A DNA stretch of 26,178 nucleotides, from positions 1 to 26,178 of the forward strand of contig CAAGAB010000066.1 of assembly GCA_900767685.1 (NCBI GenBank). The letters run 5' to 3'. The notes beneath the pieces were generated by a model. The model had not been told where the DNA came from and searched no databases. It was given only the letters and a program-made list of their open reading frames with translations. The DNA is from an uncultured Coprococcus sp. (GTDB lineage: Bacteria; Bacillota_A; Clostridia; Lachnospirales; Lachnospiraceae). Shown piece by piece: positions 17,902 through 25,183 of the stretch. How positions within the stretch are numbered: position 1 is the stretch's first letter; every line of letters starts with the position of its first letter. The position numbers and the translations under genes are program-made.

Positions 17902-18351
17902 TTACCATATCGAAACTATCCAGTATATTATCCCAAGAAGCCAGCTTGTAAAGATCCCATACAATATAACCGGACCGGCTATCGTAAACGCTTTTACGCC
18001 TTTACCAAACACTTCCCCCTCTGTCTGAAATTCCACTATAGGTGCACATACCCCATTTGCAAATCCCGTTATCGGTACCAGCGCACCGGCTCCGCCGTAT
18101 TTCGCTATCTTCTTGTATAGTTTAAGTCTTGTAAGTATCGCACTTGCAAGCACCAATATTAAAGATACATAAGCATACGCCTCATCTTCTTTCACATCAA
18201 GCTTTGTCATAATGTTAAATATGATCTGCCCTATAGTACATATGATCCCCCCGACAAGAAACGCCCACAGACAGTTTCTTGGTACGCTGGATGTCGGTGT
18301 CACATTCTCCACATACTCGTTATAATCTGTTTCTTTTGGCTCATATTTCAT
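17902..18351 (-). CDS. spoVAC: Stage V sporulation protein AC (SpoVAC)
   Basis: Integral membrane SpoVA component; the Bacillus protein behaves as a mechanosensitive channel for dipicolinate release. The 149 residues have a charged N-terminus, NCLWAFLVGGIICTIGQIIFN, then YKKIAKYGGAGALVPITGFANGVCAPIVEF, GVKAFTIAGPVILYG and a last helix, matching SpoVAC closely. It is homologous to SpoVAE. ATG 18349-18351 has AAAGGGG about ten bases before it. Unlike the tight Bacillus operon, it is separated from spoVAB by 250 bases that hold a degenerate repeat array, and spoVAD does not follow directly. Confidence 0.94.
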   Translation of the reverse strand: MKYEPKETDYNEYVENVTPTSSVPRNCLWAFLVGGIICTIGQIIFNIMTKLDVKEDEAYAYVSLILVLASAILTRLKLYKKIAKYGGAGALVPITGFANGVCAPIVEFQTEGEVFGKGVKAFTIAGPVILYGIFTSWLLGIIYWIVSIW

Positions 18352-18406
18352 AACACATTATCCCCTTTCATATACTCTCATATAGTTTTTAATATTTATA
18401 TTCTGA

Positions 18407-18597
18407 CGCATTCTATTCTTGTATATTCTATTTTTCGTATTATATTTTGCGTATTCTGTTTTGTATATCATCTTCTCGCGTATTCTGCTTTTTCGTATTC
18501 CGTTTTTTTCGTGTTCTGTTTCCATGTATTCTGTTTTGTGTATTTTGTTTTGTGTATTTTGTTTCGTATATTCTGTTTTGAGTATTCTATTCCTGCA
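18407..18597. repeat. Degenerate 14-16 bp repeat array between spoVAB and spoVAC
   Basis: About twelve imperfect units, in the minus-strand transcript of form AGAATACacAAAAC, with lengths of mostly 14-16 bases. Two neighbouring units (AAAATACACAAAAC) are identical. The transcript is almost free of U-G pairing potential, rich in A, and nearly unstructured. An 87-codon minus-strand frame runs through the array (18358-18621, GTG start, Lys/Asn/Arg/Tyr-rich) but has no ribosome site and variable unit length, so I treat it as non-coding. It fills the 250-base gap 18352-18601. Confidence 0.75.
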
Positions 18598-18601
18598 ATT
18601 T

Positions 18602-19018
18602 CTACATTCCGACCGCCACACTTATCAGGGAGCCAATCAATTTTCCGGCTGCCAATGCATATATTACATATGGCATATTTCTCCTGACATTAAAACGCCT
18701 CGACGCAATAGGTATTACATTAAGCACTTCCGTAAGCGCCCCCGCAAGGCATCCGACAAATATACCACCAAACAAGCACACGATCGAGTACCCAACCCCT
18801 GTGATACGTACCGGAATATGAAATACATATATTACATTTGAGATAGCAGCACCGAATGCCAGAAGGCTCTCTATCAGCATGTAATGTCTCGCACCCTTCA
18901 CCTTCTCAAGAAGCTTAGGAAATATTCCTATAAGGGATATAAATGCGAAATATCCACCTGATATGGCAATTCCACTGGCAAAACAGGCAAATGCCAGCAA
19001 TACATACCTAATCAGCAT
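18602..19018 (-). CDS. spoVAB: Stage V sporulation protein AB (SpoVAB)
   Basis: Small polytopic membrane protein of the SpoVA complex, 138 residues with about four to five hydrophobic helices (for example YVLLAFACFASGIAISGGYF and GYSIVCLFGGIFVGCLAGAL). It has the family-like AFISLIGIFPKLLEKVK and ALTEVLNVIPIASRRF segments. The ATG at 19016-19018 has AAGGAG seven bases upstream, inside the end of spoVAA; the two genes overlap by 11 bases and are probably translationally coupled. Its precise role is unknown even in Bacillus, but it belongs to the dipicolinate transport operon. Confidence 0.9.
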   Translation of the reverse strand: MLIRYVLLAFACFASGIAISGGYFAFISLIGIFPKLLEKVKGARHYMLIESLLAFGAAISNVIYVFHIPVRITGVGYSIVCLFGGIFVGCLAGALTEVLNVIPIASRRFNVRRNMPYVIYALAAGKLIGSLISVAVGM

Positions 19019-19631
19019 CTCTGCACTCCTTCTTTCTCTCTGAATCCGTTATGACTGTCTGGTTAACCTCCTGCTCATACTGACGCATCTGAACTTGCAG
19101 CGGTGTTGGGTCATCTGAGAATTTCTTCTTAATGCCATGATTGAAAAAGATTATAATCCCTATAAAAAGCCCCAGTGAATATGCGATTCCTGCGACCGGA
19201 TACGCCTCCCTTGCCTTTCCGACAAATATGTTCTCCATCACATCAAGCTGTCCCACCATATTGACGTCAGAGTTATATGACATGATTGAAAATCCGGCGC
19301 CAAAGAATGCTATCAGACATATCATGAGGAATTTCAAAAATTGCTTAACATTGTCACTTGTATCATAAGTCCTGTAGTATACAACCACATCTGCAGCTCC
19401 CAGAGTATCCACCTGTGCCTCAGGATAATTCTTCTGGATCAGCTCTATTATATACATCACACTGATCACCTTTTGTTCCTTGGTACCGGTGAAGCTAAAA
19501 AGCTCTGTTTTTTCAATACCATACTTCATATCCGGATTATTGCTCACCACCGTAGCTACATCCTTTATTCTAACCTTTTTGTTGTCAGCCAGACAGCTCT
19601 CAGAAAGCTTTATATAAACATGATCAGCCAT
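19008..19631 (-). CDS. spoVAA: Stage V sporulation protein AA (SpoVAA)
   Basis: First gene of the SpoVA transport operon. The 207-residue product has an N-terminal soluble domain of about 95 residues beginning MADHVYIKLSESC, then two membrane helices (LKFLMICLIAFFGAGFSI and AGIAYSLGLFIGIIIFF) and a charged tail, the layout of SpoVAA. ATG 19629-19631 has GGAG nine bases before it; an ATG two codons earlier is too close to that site. It begins 95 bases after sigF, so the sigF-spoVAA order of Bacillus is conserved. A separate sporulation-type promoter is visible at 19677-19705. Confidence 0.92.
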   Translation of the reverse strand: MADHVYIKLSESCLADNKKVRIKDVATVVSNNPDMKYGIEKTELFSFTGTKEQKVISVMYIIELIQKNYPEAQVDTLGAADVVVYYRTYDTSDNVKQFLKFLMICLIAFFGAGFSIMSYNSDVNMVGQLDVMENIFVGKAREAYPVAGIAYSLGLFIGIIIFFNHGIKKKFSDDPTPLQVQMRQYEQEVNQTVITDSERKKECRDAD

Positions 19632-19676
19632 ACACATTAACTCCTGTTCCTCTTTCTTTAAGAAATAGTCTGTCCA

Positions 19677-19705
19677 TGTGTATGGCTTATATTAACCCAA
19701 TATTT
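19677..19705 (-). promoter_or_regulatory. Sporulation promoter of spoVAA, sigma-E-like (sigma-G possible)
   Basis: On the minus strand AAATATT (19705 to 19699), a 14-base spacer and CATACACA (19684 to 19677). This fits the Bacillus sigma-E consensus GHATATT/CATACAHT at 6 of 7 and 7 of 8 positions. Read as sigma-G (GHATR, N17-18, CATWHTA) the same -10 pairs with GAAAA at 18 bases with a poorer fit. spoVA is a sigma-G operon in Bacillus, so the assignment is uncertain. Confidence 0.5.
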
Positions 19706-19726
19706 TCCATTTTGAAGTTTTATGTT

Positions 19727-20404
19727 TTATGTTAACTTGTTTAGATTATCTAGTATTTTTCTCTCAAGTCTGCTGACCTGCACCTGGCTCATCCCCATAA
19801 TACGCCCAGTCTCTGCCTGTGTTTTCTCTGCAAAGTACCTCAAAGTTATCAGTCTCTTCTCTTTTTCAGACAACGTGTCTAAAAGTTGTCCCACGTATAA
19901 TTTTTCAATAACACATTCTTCTTCACGCCGGTTATACTGCACCTCTGTCATGTCATCTATATTTGACACTTCAACCGAAGATTCCATAGCCATAACCAGC
20001 TCACTCTCTGTGCTGCCTATCGCTTCGCAAATCTCATCAATGGCAGGCTCCCTCCCATGTGCCCTCTGAAATTCCCGGCAGAATATTTCAGCCTTGTAGT
20101 GGATCGTCTTCAGGCTTCTGCTGACCTTTACCAGTCCATCATCCCTTAAAAACCTGCGGATCTCTCCCTGTATAAGTGGAACTGAATATGTGGAAAATTT
20201 CACATCATATCCCATGTCAAATCTGTCCACCGCCTTTATAAGACCTATCAGCCCAATCTGAATCAAATCCTCCAGTTCCTGTCCTCTTCCGATATATCTT
20301 TTGGCAATACAAACCACAAGGCCCATATTCTCTGTTATCAGTCTGGTGCGCGCTGTATCGTCTCCCTCTTTGGCAAGCCTGAGCAACTGAAGATTGTCTG
20401 CCAT
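19727..20404 (-). CDS. sigF: Forespore sigma factor SigF (SpoIIAC)
   Basis: First compartment-specific sporulation sigma factor, active in the forespore. The 225 residues show region 2 (NMGLVVCIAKRYIGRGQELEDLIQIGLIGL, then FSTYSVPLIQGEIRRFLRDDG), a region 3 with the long helix KTIHYKAEIFCREFQRAHGREP, and the region 4.2 helix-turn-helix TQAETGRIMGMSQVQVSRLE. I distinguish it from SigG mainly by its place after spoIIAB and before spoVA. The ATG at 20402-20404 overlaps the spoIIAB stop (TGATG) and has AGGAG eight bases upstream, pointing to coupled translation of the anti-sigma and sigma factor in fixed ratio. Confidence 0.95.
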   Translation of the reverse strand: MADNLQLLRLAKEGDDTARTRLITENMGLVVCIAKRYIGRGQELEDLIQIGLIGLIKAVDRFDMGYDVKFSTYSVPLIQGEIRRFLRDDGLVKVSRSLKTIHYKAEIFCREFQRAHGREPAIDEICEAIGSTESELVMAMESSVEVSNIDDMTEVQYNRREEECVIEKLYVGQLLDTLSEKEKRLITLRYFAEKTQAETGRIMGMSQVQVSRLERKILDNLNKLT

Positions 20405-20841
20405 CAATACATCTCCTGACTGTTCCCTATCACCTTTTTCATTTTGACAACGGTTCCCTCTCCCACAGATGAATCGACTTCCAGCCCATCCATGAATGCT
20501 TCCATGAATGAAAATCCCATTCCTGATCGACTTCCATCAGTAACTGTCGTATACATAGGTTCCATGGCCTTGTCTACGTTTTCTATTCCACACCCACTGT
20601 CCTTTACTGTTATGTATATTGTCCTGTCCTCTATATATGTTTCAATAACTATGTCCCCCTCGCCCAATCTGTACCCATGTATTATGGAATTGGTAACCGC
20701 CTCAGACACAGCAGTTTTTACATCCTCAACCTCACATAATGTGGGATTCAATCTTGTCATCATCGCTGCAACAACAACTCTGGCAACTGATTCGTTCCTG
20801 GCATCGCAGCCAAATTTCACAATTAGTCTGTTCTTATCCAT
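20404..20841 (-). CDS. spoIIAB: Anti-sigma-F factor and SpoIIAA kinase SpoIIAB
   Basis: GHKL-type serine kinase that binds and holds sigma-F and phosphorylates SpoIIAA. In 145 residues it carries the N box EAVTNSIIHGYRLG (about 47-60), the G1 box DSGCGIE and the G2 segment DGSRSGMGFSFMEAFMD, all needed for ATP binding. ATG 20839-20841 has GGAGAG upstream. It lies 46 bases after spoIIAA and overlaps sigF by one base. The usual partner phosphatase SpoIIE is not in this window. Confidence 0.95.
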   Translation of the reverse strand: MDKNRLIVKFGCDARNESVARVVVAAMMTRLNPTLCEVEDVKTAVSEAVTNSIIHGYRLGEGDIVIETYIEDRTIYITVKDSGCGIENVDKAMEPMYTTVTDGSRSGMGFSFMEAFMDGLEVDSSVGEGTVVKMKKVIGNSQEMY

Positions 20842-20887
20842 ATCTCTACTCTCCTCTTTTTAAACATCTGTACTCTTTTTCACAGAT

Positions 20888-21238
20888 TTATTGATGTACC
20901 TGCCACTGTACATGCGAGCCATCCCCCCCACATTCGTCAAGTTTTACTGCTATTCTGTATATCCCTGACATAAGCAGTATTTTATCTATCCTCTCATTTA
21001 CATTTATCACTCCCACACCTCCTCTTCTTGAATATACTTGTCTGAACCGTCTTGTTATAATCCCTATACCTGAACTGTCCATAAACGTTGTATCTCTAAA
21101 ATCAAATACAACGTGTTTTATTTCGGAATCCTCACATACAGATTCTGTCGCATCTATTATCTTACCCGCGGCATAATCATCAACCTCCGACGGCATATAC
21201 ACTATCACAGTGTCCCCAAACTGCTCATAAATATTCAT
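20888..21238 (-). CDS. spoIIAA: Anti-anti-sigma factor SpoIIAA
   Basis: STAS-domain protein that, when unphosphorylated, pulls SpoIIAB off sigma-F. The 116 residues include the phosphorylation motif FMDSSGIGI, with S55 equivalent to Ser58 of Bacillus after D54, and the helix region RIDKILLMSGIYRI. ATG 21236-21238 has TAGGAGG. It is the first gene of the spoIIA operon. Its ribosome site lies only four bases from the U8 tract of a strong hairpin (21257-21307), so any promoter must lie upstream of or in that hairpin. I found no convincing sigma-H promoter or Spo0A box, which is unexpected for spoIIA. Confidence 0.94.
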   Translation of the reverse strand: MNIYEQFGDTVIVYMPSEVDDYAAGKIIDATESVCEDSEIKHVVFDFRDTTFMDSSGIGIITRRFRQVYSRRGGVGVINVNERIDKILLMSGIYRIAVKLDECGGDGSHVQWQVHQ

Positions 21239-21256
21239 TCATACGCCTCCTATAGC

Positions 21257-21307
21257 AAAAAAAATACAAAAGAATCTGAAACTTATATAGTTCCATCTTC
21301 TTTTGTA
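21257..21307 (-). terminator. Terminator-like hairpin with U8 tract directly before spoIIAA
   Basis: In the minus-strand transcript, arm 21307-21290, a seven-base loop (21289-21283) and arm 21282-21265 form an 18-position stem with one two-by-two internal loop and one G-U pair, followed at once by eight U (21264 to 21257). It is downstream of the TPR gene (stop at 21374) but ends four bases before the TAGGAGG site of spoIIAA. It either terminates the TPR transcript or attenuates spoIIA, or both. Confidence 0.85.
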
Positions 21308-21315
21308 TCATTTAA

Positions 21316-21344
21316 TAGATAATATAAATTATGATTTTTATCAA
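21316..21344 (-). promoter_or_regulatory. Possible sigma-A-type promoter for spoIIA, upstream of the hairpin
   Basis: On the minus strand TTGATA (21344 to 21339), 17-base spacer, TATCTA (21321 to 21316). The start would fall near 21309, so the transcript would begin with the terminator-like hairpin. The region is very AT-rich, so chance matches are likely. Confidence 0.35.
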
Positions 21345-21373
21345 ATATAGATCAAATATAATATAAATATTTT

Positions 21374-23101
21374 TTAATTTGCTGTATCCGCACCATCCTC
21401 CACAGAATCTCCATTATCTGCAGGTACATCTGTACTATTATCAGTATCTGCGCTAGTGTCTGTGTCTGTGCTATTGTCAGTGTCTACGCTATTATCAGTG
21501 TCTGTGCTATTGTCTGTGTCTGTAGTGTTATCAGCACCTATATCTGTGCCATCCCCACTGTAATCTGTACCATCGTCGCCATTGCCAGCCCCGGTATAAT
21601 CTGTGGTGTCTGCTCCTGTCGTATCTGCAGTTCCATCATATGATGTGTCTGCAGTCGTGCCATCACCAGTCATACCAGTTCCTGTATCACCGGTTCCATC
21701 AGCATTCGCAGCTGTAGTCCCATCTGTGGAAGGATCTGAAGCGGTACCGGTATTTCCTGTACTCTGTGCAGCCTTATTTTTCCCAGCCTGTATAGCATCA
21801 GCATCAGCATGTTCACATGCGTATGTGTAATACACTGAATTAGGACAATTCTCCACCAGCTGATTAAATACCAGCGTTGCGTTGTTCTCATCAGACAGCT
21901 TGAGATAACACATGCCTTTGAAATAGAGTGCCACATCACTGTTAGGAGTATCCTGGAGCACTTTATTTAAATCGTCCAGTGCAGCCTCATATGACATCTC
22001 CTCATACTTTGATATCGCTGACTGTACTCTGGTCTTATTGTCATCCGACAGCACCTGGGAAGCATAATCTCCGTATTTGTCTATCTGGCTCTTAAGCGAC
22101 TTTGCCTCTGTCTCCGAGTTCTGCAGCTGATTGGTAAGTGTGTCAACCTGAGACTGCAGCTCAGATATCGACACGTTCTTATCAGCTATTTCGCGGCTGA
22201 ACGTGATCTGAAGATCTCGCTGTGAGCTGTCGGCGGCTTTGTCCCTATTCGGGATGATAAGCGTCCACATGGCAGCAAGTCCCAGTACCACACCCGCTAT
22301 AATATATGCAATTGAATATTTGTAAAAATTTATATCCTTGTATCTTCCAACAGGCACCGGATCTCCATCAAAATCCACCTCGCTGTTTCCGGCTATCAGC
22401 TTCTTCTGATCATCCATAAAGAGCGAATCCACATCATATTCTTCCTGAGGATAATCACGGAAGTTCATTATCTCTTCATCCGTATGCCCCAGCTCATTGA
22501 AGTATCTCACTGCCACAGGGTTGGTTCTGTCTATCCTGATAACCCTCTTGAGAGCCTTCCTTGCCTTCTCGTTCCTTCCCTCGTCAATAAAAAGAAGTGC
22601 GAGAAGCAGATATCCCTGTATAAATCTTGAATTATCTGAGAGCACCTTTCTGAGCTGTATAAATGCCAGATCCTTGCTACCCTGCTTTGCGTACACAAGT
22701 GCCTGATTGTACTTTCTTGTAACATTGTTGACAGCCTCAAGTCTATGCGGGTTGGACTTTATCTCTTTTATATATCTCTTCGCAACATTTTTTCCATCAA
22801 AATAATTAACACTCACAACCCAGTGGCTGAGTGCCTGAACAATCTCGCCAGTCTCATAATATACCAGTCCGAGAAGGTTCCTGGCATCTATGTTCATCTT
22901 GTCATACTTCAGAGCCAGCTTTAAAGCCTCCTCTGCCCCTGTCATATCTCTCACCCTGGCCTTATCAAGTCCGATGTTATAATAATATTTGGACGAATTG
23001 AGTGCCTTGTTCACGTAATCTATCTTAAGACCGCATCTGGTACAATAGCCCGTTACTGCTATAGTGCCTCCGCAGTGCTTACAGTTGAGTACATCTGCCA
23101 T
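21374..23101 (-). CDS. Zinc-ribbon, TPR and coiled-coil membrane protein of unknown function
   Basis: 575 residues with clear parts: an N-terminal zinc ribbon (C7, C10, C20, C23); TPR-type helical repeats (about 34-205, including DARNLLGLVYYETGEIVQAL and AFIQLRKVLSDNSRFIQGYL); one membrane helix (about 262-283); a coiled coil (about 303-345, VSISELQSQVDTLTNQLQ); another TPR-like pair (about 366-425); and a Thr/Asp/Gly-rich disordered tail (about 440-575) with 18-base DNA repeats. If the ribbon is cytoplasmic, the coiled coil, second TPR part and tail lie outside. No enzyme motif is visible; it looks like a scaffold. ATG 23099-23101 has AGGAG. It is last in a probable argD-queF-folC-small gene cluster, just before spoIIA. 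I do not know its function. Confidence 0.85.
   Translation of the reverse strand: MADVLNCKHCGGTIAVTGYCTRCGLKIDYVNKALNSSKYYYNIGLDKARVRDMTGAEEALKLALKYDKMNIDARNLLGLVYYETGEIVQALSHWVVSVNYFDGKNVAKRYIKEIKSNPHRLEAVNNVTRKYNQALVYAKQGSKDLAFIQLRKVLSDNSRFIQGYLLLALLFIDEGRNEKARKALKRVIRIDRTNPVAVRYFNELGHTDEEIMNFRDYPQEEYDVDSLFMDDQKKLIAGNSEVDFDGDPVPVGRYKDINFYKYSIAYIIAGVVLGLAAMWTLIIPNRDKAADSSQRDLQITFSREIADKNVSISELQSQVDTLTNQLQNSETEAKSLKSQIDKYGDYASQVLSDDNKTRVQSAISKYEEMSYEAALDDLNKVLQDTPNSDVALYFKGMCYLKLSDENNATLVFNQLVENCPNSVYYTYACEHADADAIQAGKNKAAQSTGNTGTASDPSTDGTTAANADGTGDTGTGMTGDGTTADTSYDGTADTTGADTTDYTGAGNGDDGTDYSGDGTDIGADNTTDTDNSTDTDNSVDTDNSTDTDTSADTDNSTDVPADNGDSVEDGADTAN
21432..21539 (-). repeat. Six 18-bp units in the tail of the TPR protein gene
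   Basis: Six consecutive 18-base units with mostly one to four differences encode variants of Asn-Ser-Thr-Asp-Thr-Asp. Unit length keeps the frame. They form the most repetitive part of the acidic, threonine-rich C-terminus. Confidence 0.8.
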
Positions 23102-23154
23102 AACTTAATCTCCTGATCATTCTGTAATATCTGTCTTTCAGCATCATTCCCTGC

Positions 23155-23301
23155 CTACTTTTCGGACTCTTTTGCCACCCTCATCATCTCCTGCATAATG
23201 TCCATTATATCTTTAAGATCATTGTTATATATAGCATCCTCTGCCTGATCAAGTTCCAGCGCAGGCTTAAATCTCTTTATCTCTTCATCAAAATTGATCA
23301 T
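23155..23301 (-). CDS. Small 48-residue acidic helical protein overlapping folC
   Basis: A 48-codon frame that starts MINFDEEIKRFKPALELDQA and ends in MMRVAKESEK. It is acidic and likely two helices (a short first part with the DQAEDAIYNND segment, then a Met-rich amphipathic helix, LKDIMDIMQEMM). The evidence for a real gene is the ribosome site: GGAGG seven bases before the ATG at 23299-23301, lying inside the folC 3' end, with a 14-base overlap that is typical of coupled genes. It ends 53 bases before the TPR gene. I do not recognise the family. A partner of FolC or of the TPR protein is possible but is inference only. Confidence 0.7.
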   Translation of the reverse strand: MINFDEEIKRFKPALELDQAEDAIYNNDLKDIMDIMQEMMRVAKESEK

Positions 23302-24640
23302 GTTTCTTCCTCCATCTCTTGACACCTCCGACCAGATACAGTGAACCTACACAATATATATCTGTTTCAGAACACTCATCAGTCTGAACTGCGTCTGCCT
23401 GTGATTCTTTGTGTAATTCTTTTTCCACTTCTGATCTCTGTGCAACAGCCATATCCATGGCCTCATCTATTGCATCGCTGACTATGACAGGGACTTCTGT
23501 ATTCTCAGAGAAGATCTGTGCCAGCCTTCCTGAATCTGCCCTTCTGCTGCTGTCAACGCTGGTGACTATTATCCTGTCCCACTTCAGATGCTTTGCCAGC
23601 ATACCTATCATCGGACCATACTCTTTATCCTTAACTGCCGCAAACACCAATATCTTATGATCATCTGCATGCAGAGCATTCATGGTATCTATATATGCCC
23701 TTATAGCCTCCACGTTATGCGCCCCATCCACATATATATGAGGTGCGATCTCTTCCATGCGTCCTTCCCAGTAAAACTTCAAAAGTGACTCACGGATTCC
23801 GCGCTCTATATCCTCATCAGATACATTGAGCTTCTTCATAAGCATATAAAATGCCATCACAGCAAGGCTCAGATTCTCCACCTGATAGAGCGATGTCTTC
23901 TGTATCACCAAATTGCAATAACTATAATACCGACTATGCAATGAAAAATCAATGGTTTTGTCTCCCAAATGATTTATTATATAGTCTGCTTTTTCGACTG
24001 GAACAACCTGTGATTTATGCGCTTTGGCAGTATCTTCTATAACCTGAGCTGCAGCTTCATCCCGTCTGAAATATATGATCGGAACTCCGGATTTGATTAT
24101 ACCGGCTTTCTCTGCGGCTATCTTCTCTATGGTATCGCCAAGATATTCCATATGATCCATCCCAACAGAGGTTATGATCGTAAGCTCCGGCAAGAGTACA
24201 TTGGTTGCGTCCAACCGGCCTCCCATTCCCGTCTCATACACCACATAGTCACAGTGCTTCTCTCTAAAATATACTGCTGCCATGGCAAACATCACCTCAA
24301 AAAAGGATGGATGCTGCGTGAACTGCTCCCTTACAGTCTCAAATGCCCACACAAAATCATCATCTGATATATCTTCCCCATCTATCTGTATTCTCTCATT
24401 TATACTTACCAGATGGGGTGAGATAAACAGTCCTACCCTATATCCCATATCCGTAAGCATCTGCGCCAGAGCCTTGCATGTAGAGCCCTTTCCGTTGGTT
24501 CCAGCCACATGAACAGCCGGTATTGCTTTTTCAGGGTTCCCTAAACGACACAAAAGACTGGAAAGGTTCTCCTTGCCAATCTTCTGCGCAAAAAGCGGAA
24601 TACCCAATATATAATCCACGGTCTCTCTGTAATCCGCCAC
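23288..24640 (-). CDS. folC: Folylpolyglutamate synthase / dihydrofolate synthase FolC
   Basis: Mur-ligase-like ATP-dependent enzyme that adds glutamate to dihydropteroate and folates. Motifs: P-loop GTNGKGST (47-54), SPHLVSINERI (about 75), YETGMGGRLDATN (about 135), the metal/ATP segment SVGMDHMEYLGDTIEKIAAEKAGIIK, and YVDGAHNVEA leading into the C-terminal domain. At 450 residues it is slightly long; a polar insertion (about residues 402-427, ELHKESQADAVQTDECSE) precedes the conserved ending CVGSLYLVGGVKRW. ATG 24638-24640 lies ten bases after queF, so the two are probably co-transcribed. The start of a small gene overlaps its end. Confidence 0.95.
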   Translation of the reverse strand: MADYRETVDYILGIPLFAQKIGKENLSSLLCRLGNPEKAIPAVHVAGTNGKGSTCKALAQMLTDMGYRVGLFISPHLVSINERIQIDGEDISDDDFVWAFETVREQFTQHPSFFEVMFAMAAVYFREKHCDYVVYETGMGGRLDATNVLLPELTIITSVGMDHMEYLGDTIEKIAAEKAGIIKSGVPIIYFRRDEAAAQVIEDTAKAHKSQVVPVEKADYIINHLGDKTIDFSLHSRYYSYCNLVIQKTSLYQVENLSLAVMAFYMLMKKLNVSDEDIERGIRESLLKFYWEGRMEEIAPHIYVDGAHNVEAIRAYIDTMNALHADDHKILVFAAVKDKEYGPMIGMLAKHLKWDRIIVTSVDSSRRADSGRLAQIFSENTEVPVIVSDAIDEAMDMAVAQRSEVEKELHKESQADAVQTDECSETDIYCVGSLYLVGGVKRWRKKHDQF

Positions 24641-24650
24641 AATAATTCTC

Positions 24651-25145
24651 CTATCTGTTGTCTACTTTCTCAGGATAGAGGTCATGGTTTGCCAGACGGT
24701 TCCAGGCAACCTCCTCCCACTTTGTTCCGGGTCTTCCATAGTTACAATACGGATCTATGGATATTCCTCCTCTCGGAGTGAACTTGCCCCATACCTCGAT
24801 ATACTTCGGATCCATGAGCTTTATGAGATCCTTCATGATGATGTTCATGCAGTCCTCATGGAAATCACCATGATTTCTGAAACTGAACAGATACAGCTTG
24901 AGCGACTTGCTCTCAACCATCTTCTTCCCCGGAACATACGATATGTACACCGTTGCAAAATCCGGCTGGCCTGTGATCGGACAGAGACTTGTGAACTCCG
25001 GGCAGTTAAACTTTACAAAATAGTCATTGTCCGGATGCTTGTTGTCGAATGTCTGAAGCATCTCCGGTGCATAGTCCATGCTGTACTTCACATCTTTATT
25101 TCCAAGGAGAGTCACACCCTCCATCTCTTCTTTACTTCTTCCCAT
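24651..25145 (-). CDS. queF: NADPH-dependent 7-cyano-7-deazaguanine (preQ0) reductase QueF
   Basis: T-fold enzyme that reduces preQ0 to preQ1 in queuosine tRNA modification. The 164 residues match the single-domain Bacillus type: catalytic C55 in [12 protein letters not shown] with D62, the family motif [20 protein letters not shown] at 78-97, including H96 and E97, and [13 protein letters not shown] near the end. ATG 25143-25145 has AGGAG six bases upstream. It lies between argD and folC rather than with queC, queD and queE, which are not in the window. I looked for a preQ1 riboswitch in the 88-base gap upstream and saw none. Confidence 0.96.
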   Translation of the reverse strand: MGRSKEEMEGVTLLGNKDVKYSMDYAPEMLQTFDNKHPDNDYFVKFNCPEFTSLCPITGQPDFATVYISYVPGKKMVESKSLKLYLFSFRNHGDFHEDCMNIIMKDLIKLMDPKYIEVWGKFTPRGGISIDPYCNYGRPGTKWEEVAWNRLANHDLYPEKVDNR

Positions 25146-25183
25146 TTCAATCTCCTGTATTTATGTTATGCTGCTCGATTCCA

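Noticed and set aside
18358..18621. 87-residue Lys/Asn/Arg/Tyr-rich frame on the minus strand
   Set aside because: It follows a degenerate repeat with variable unit length, begins with GTG without a ribosome site and overlaps spoVAB. Treated as non-coding repeat.
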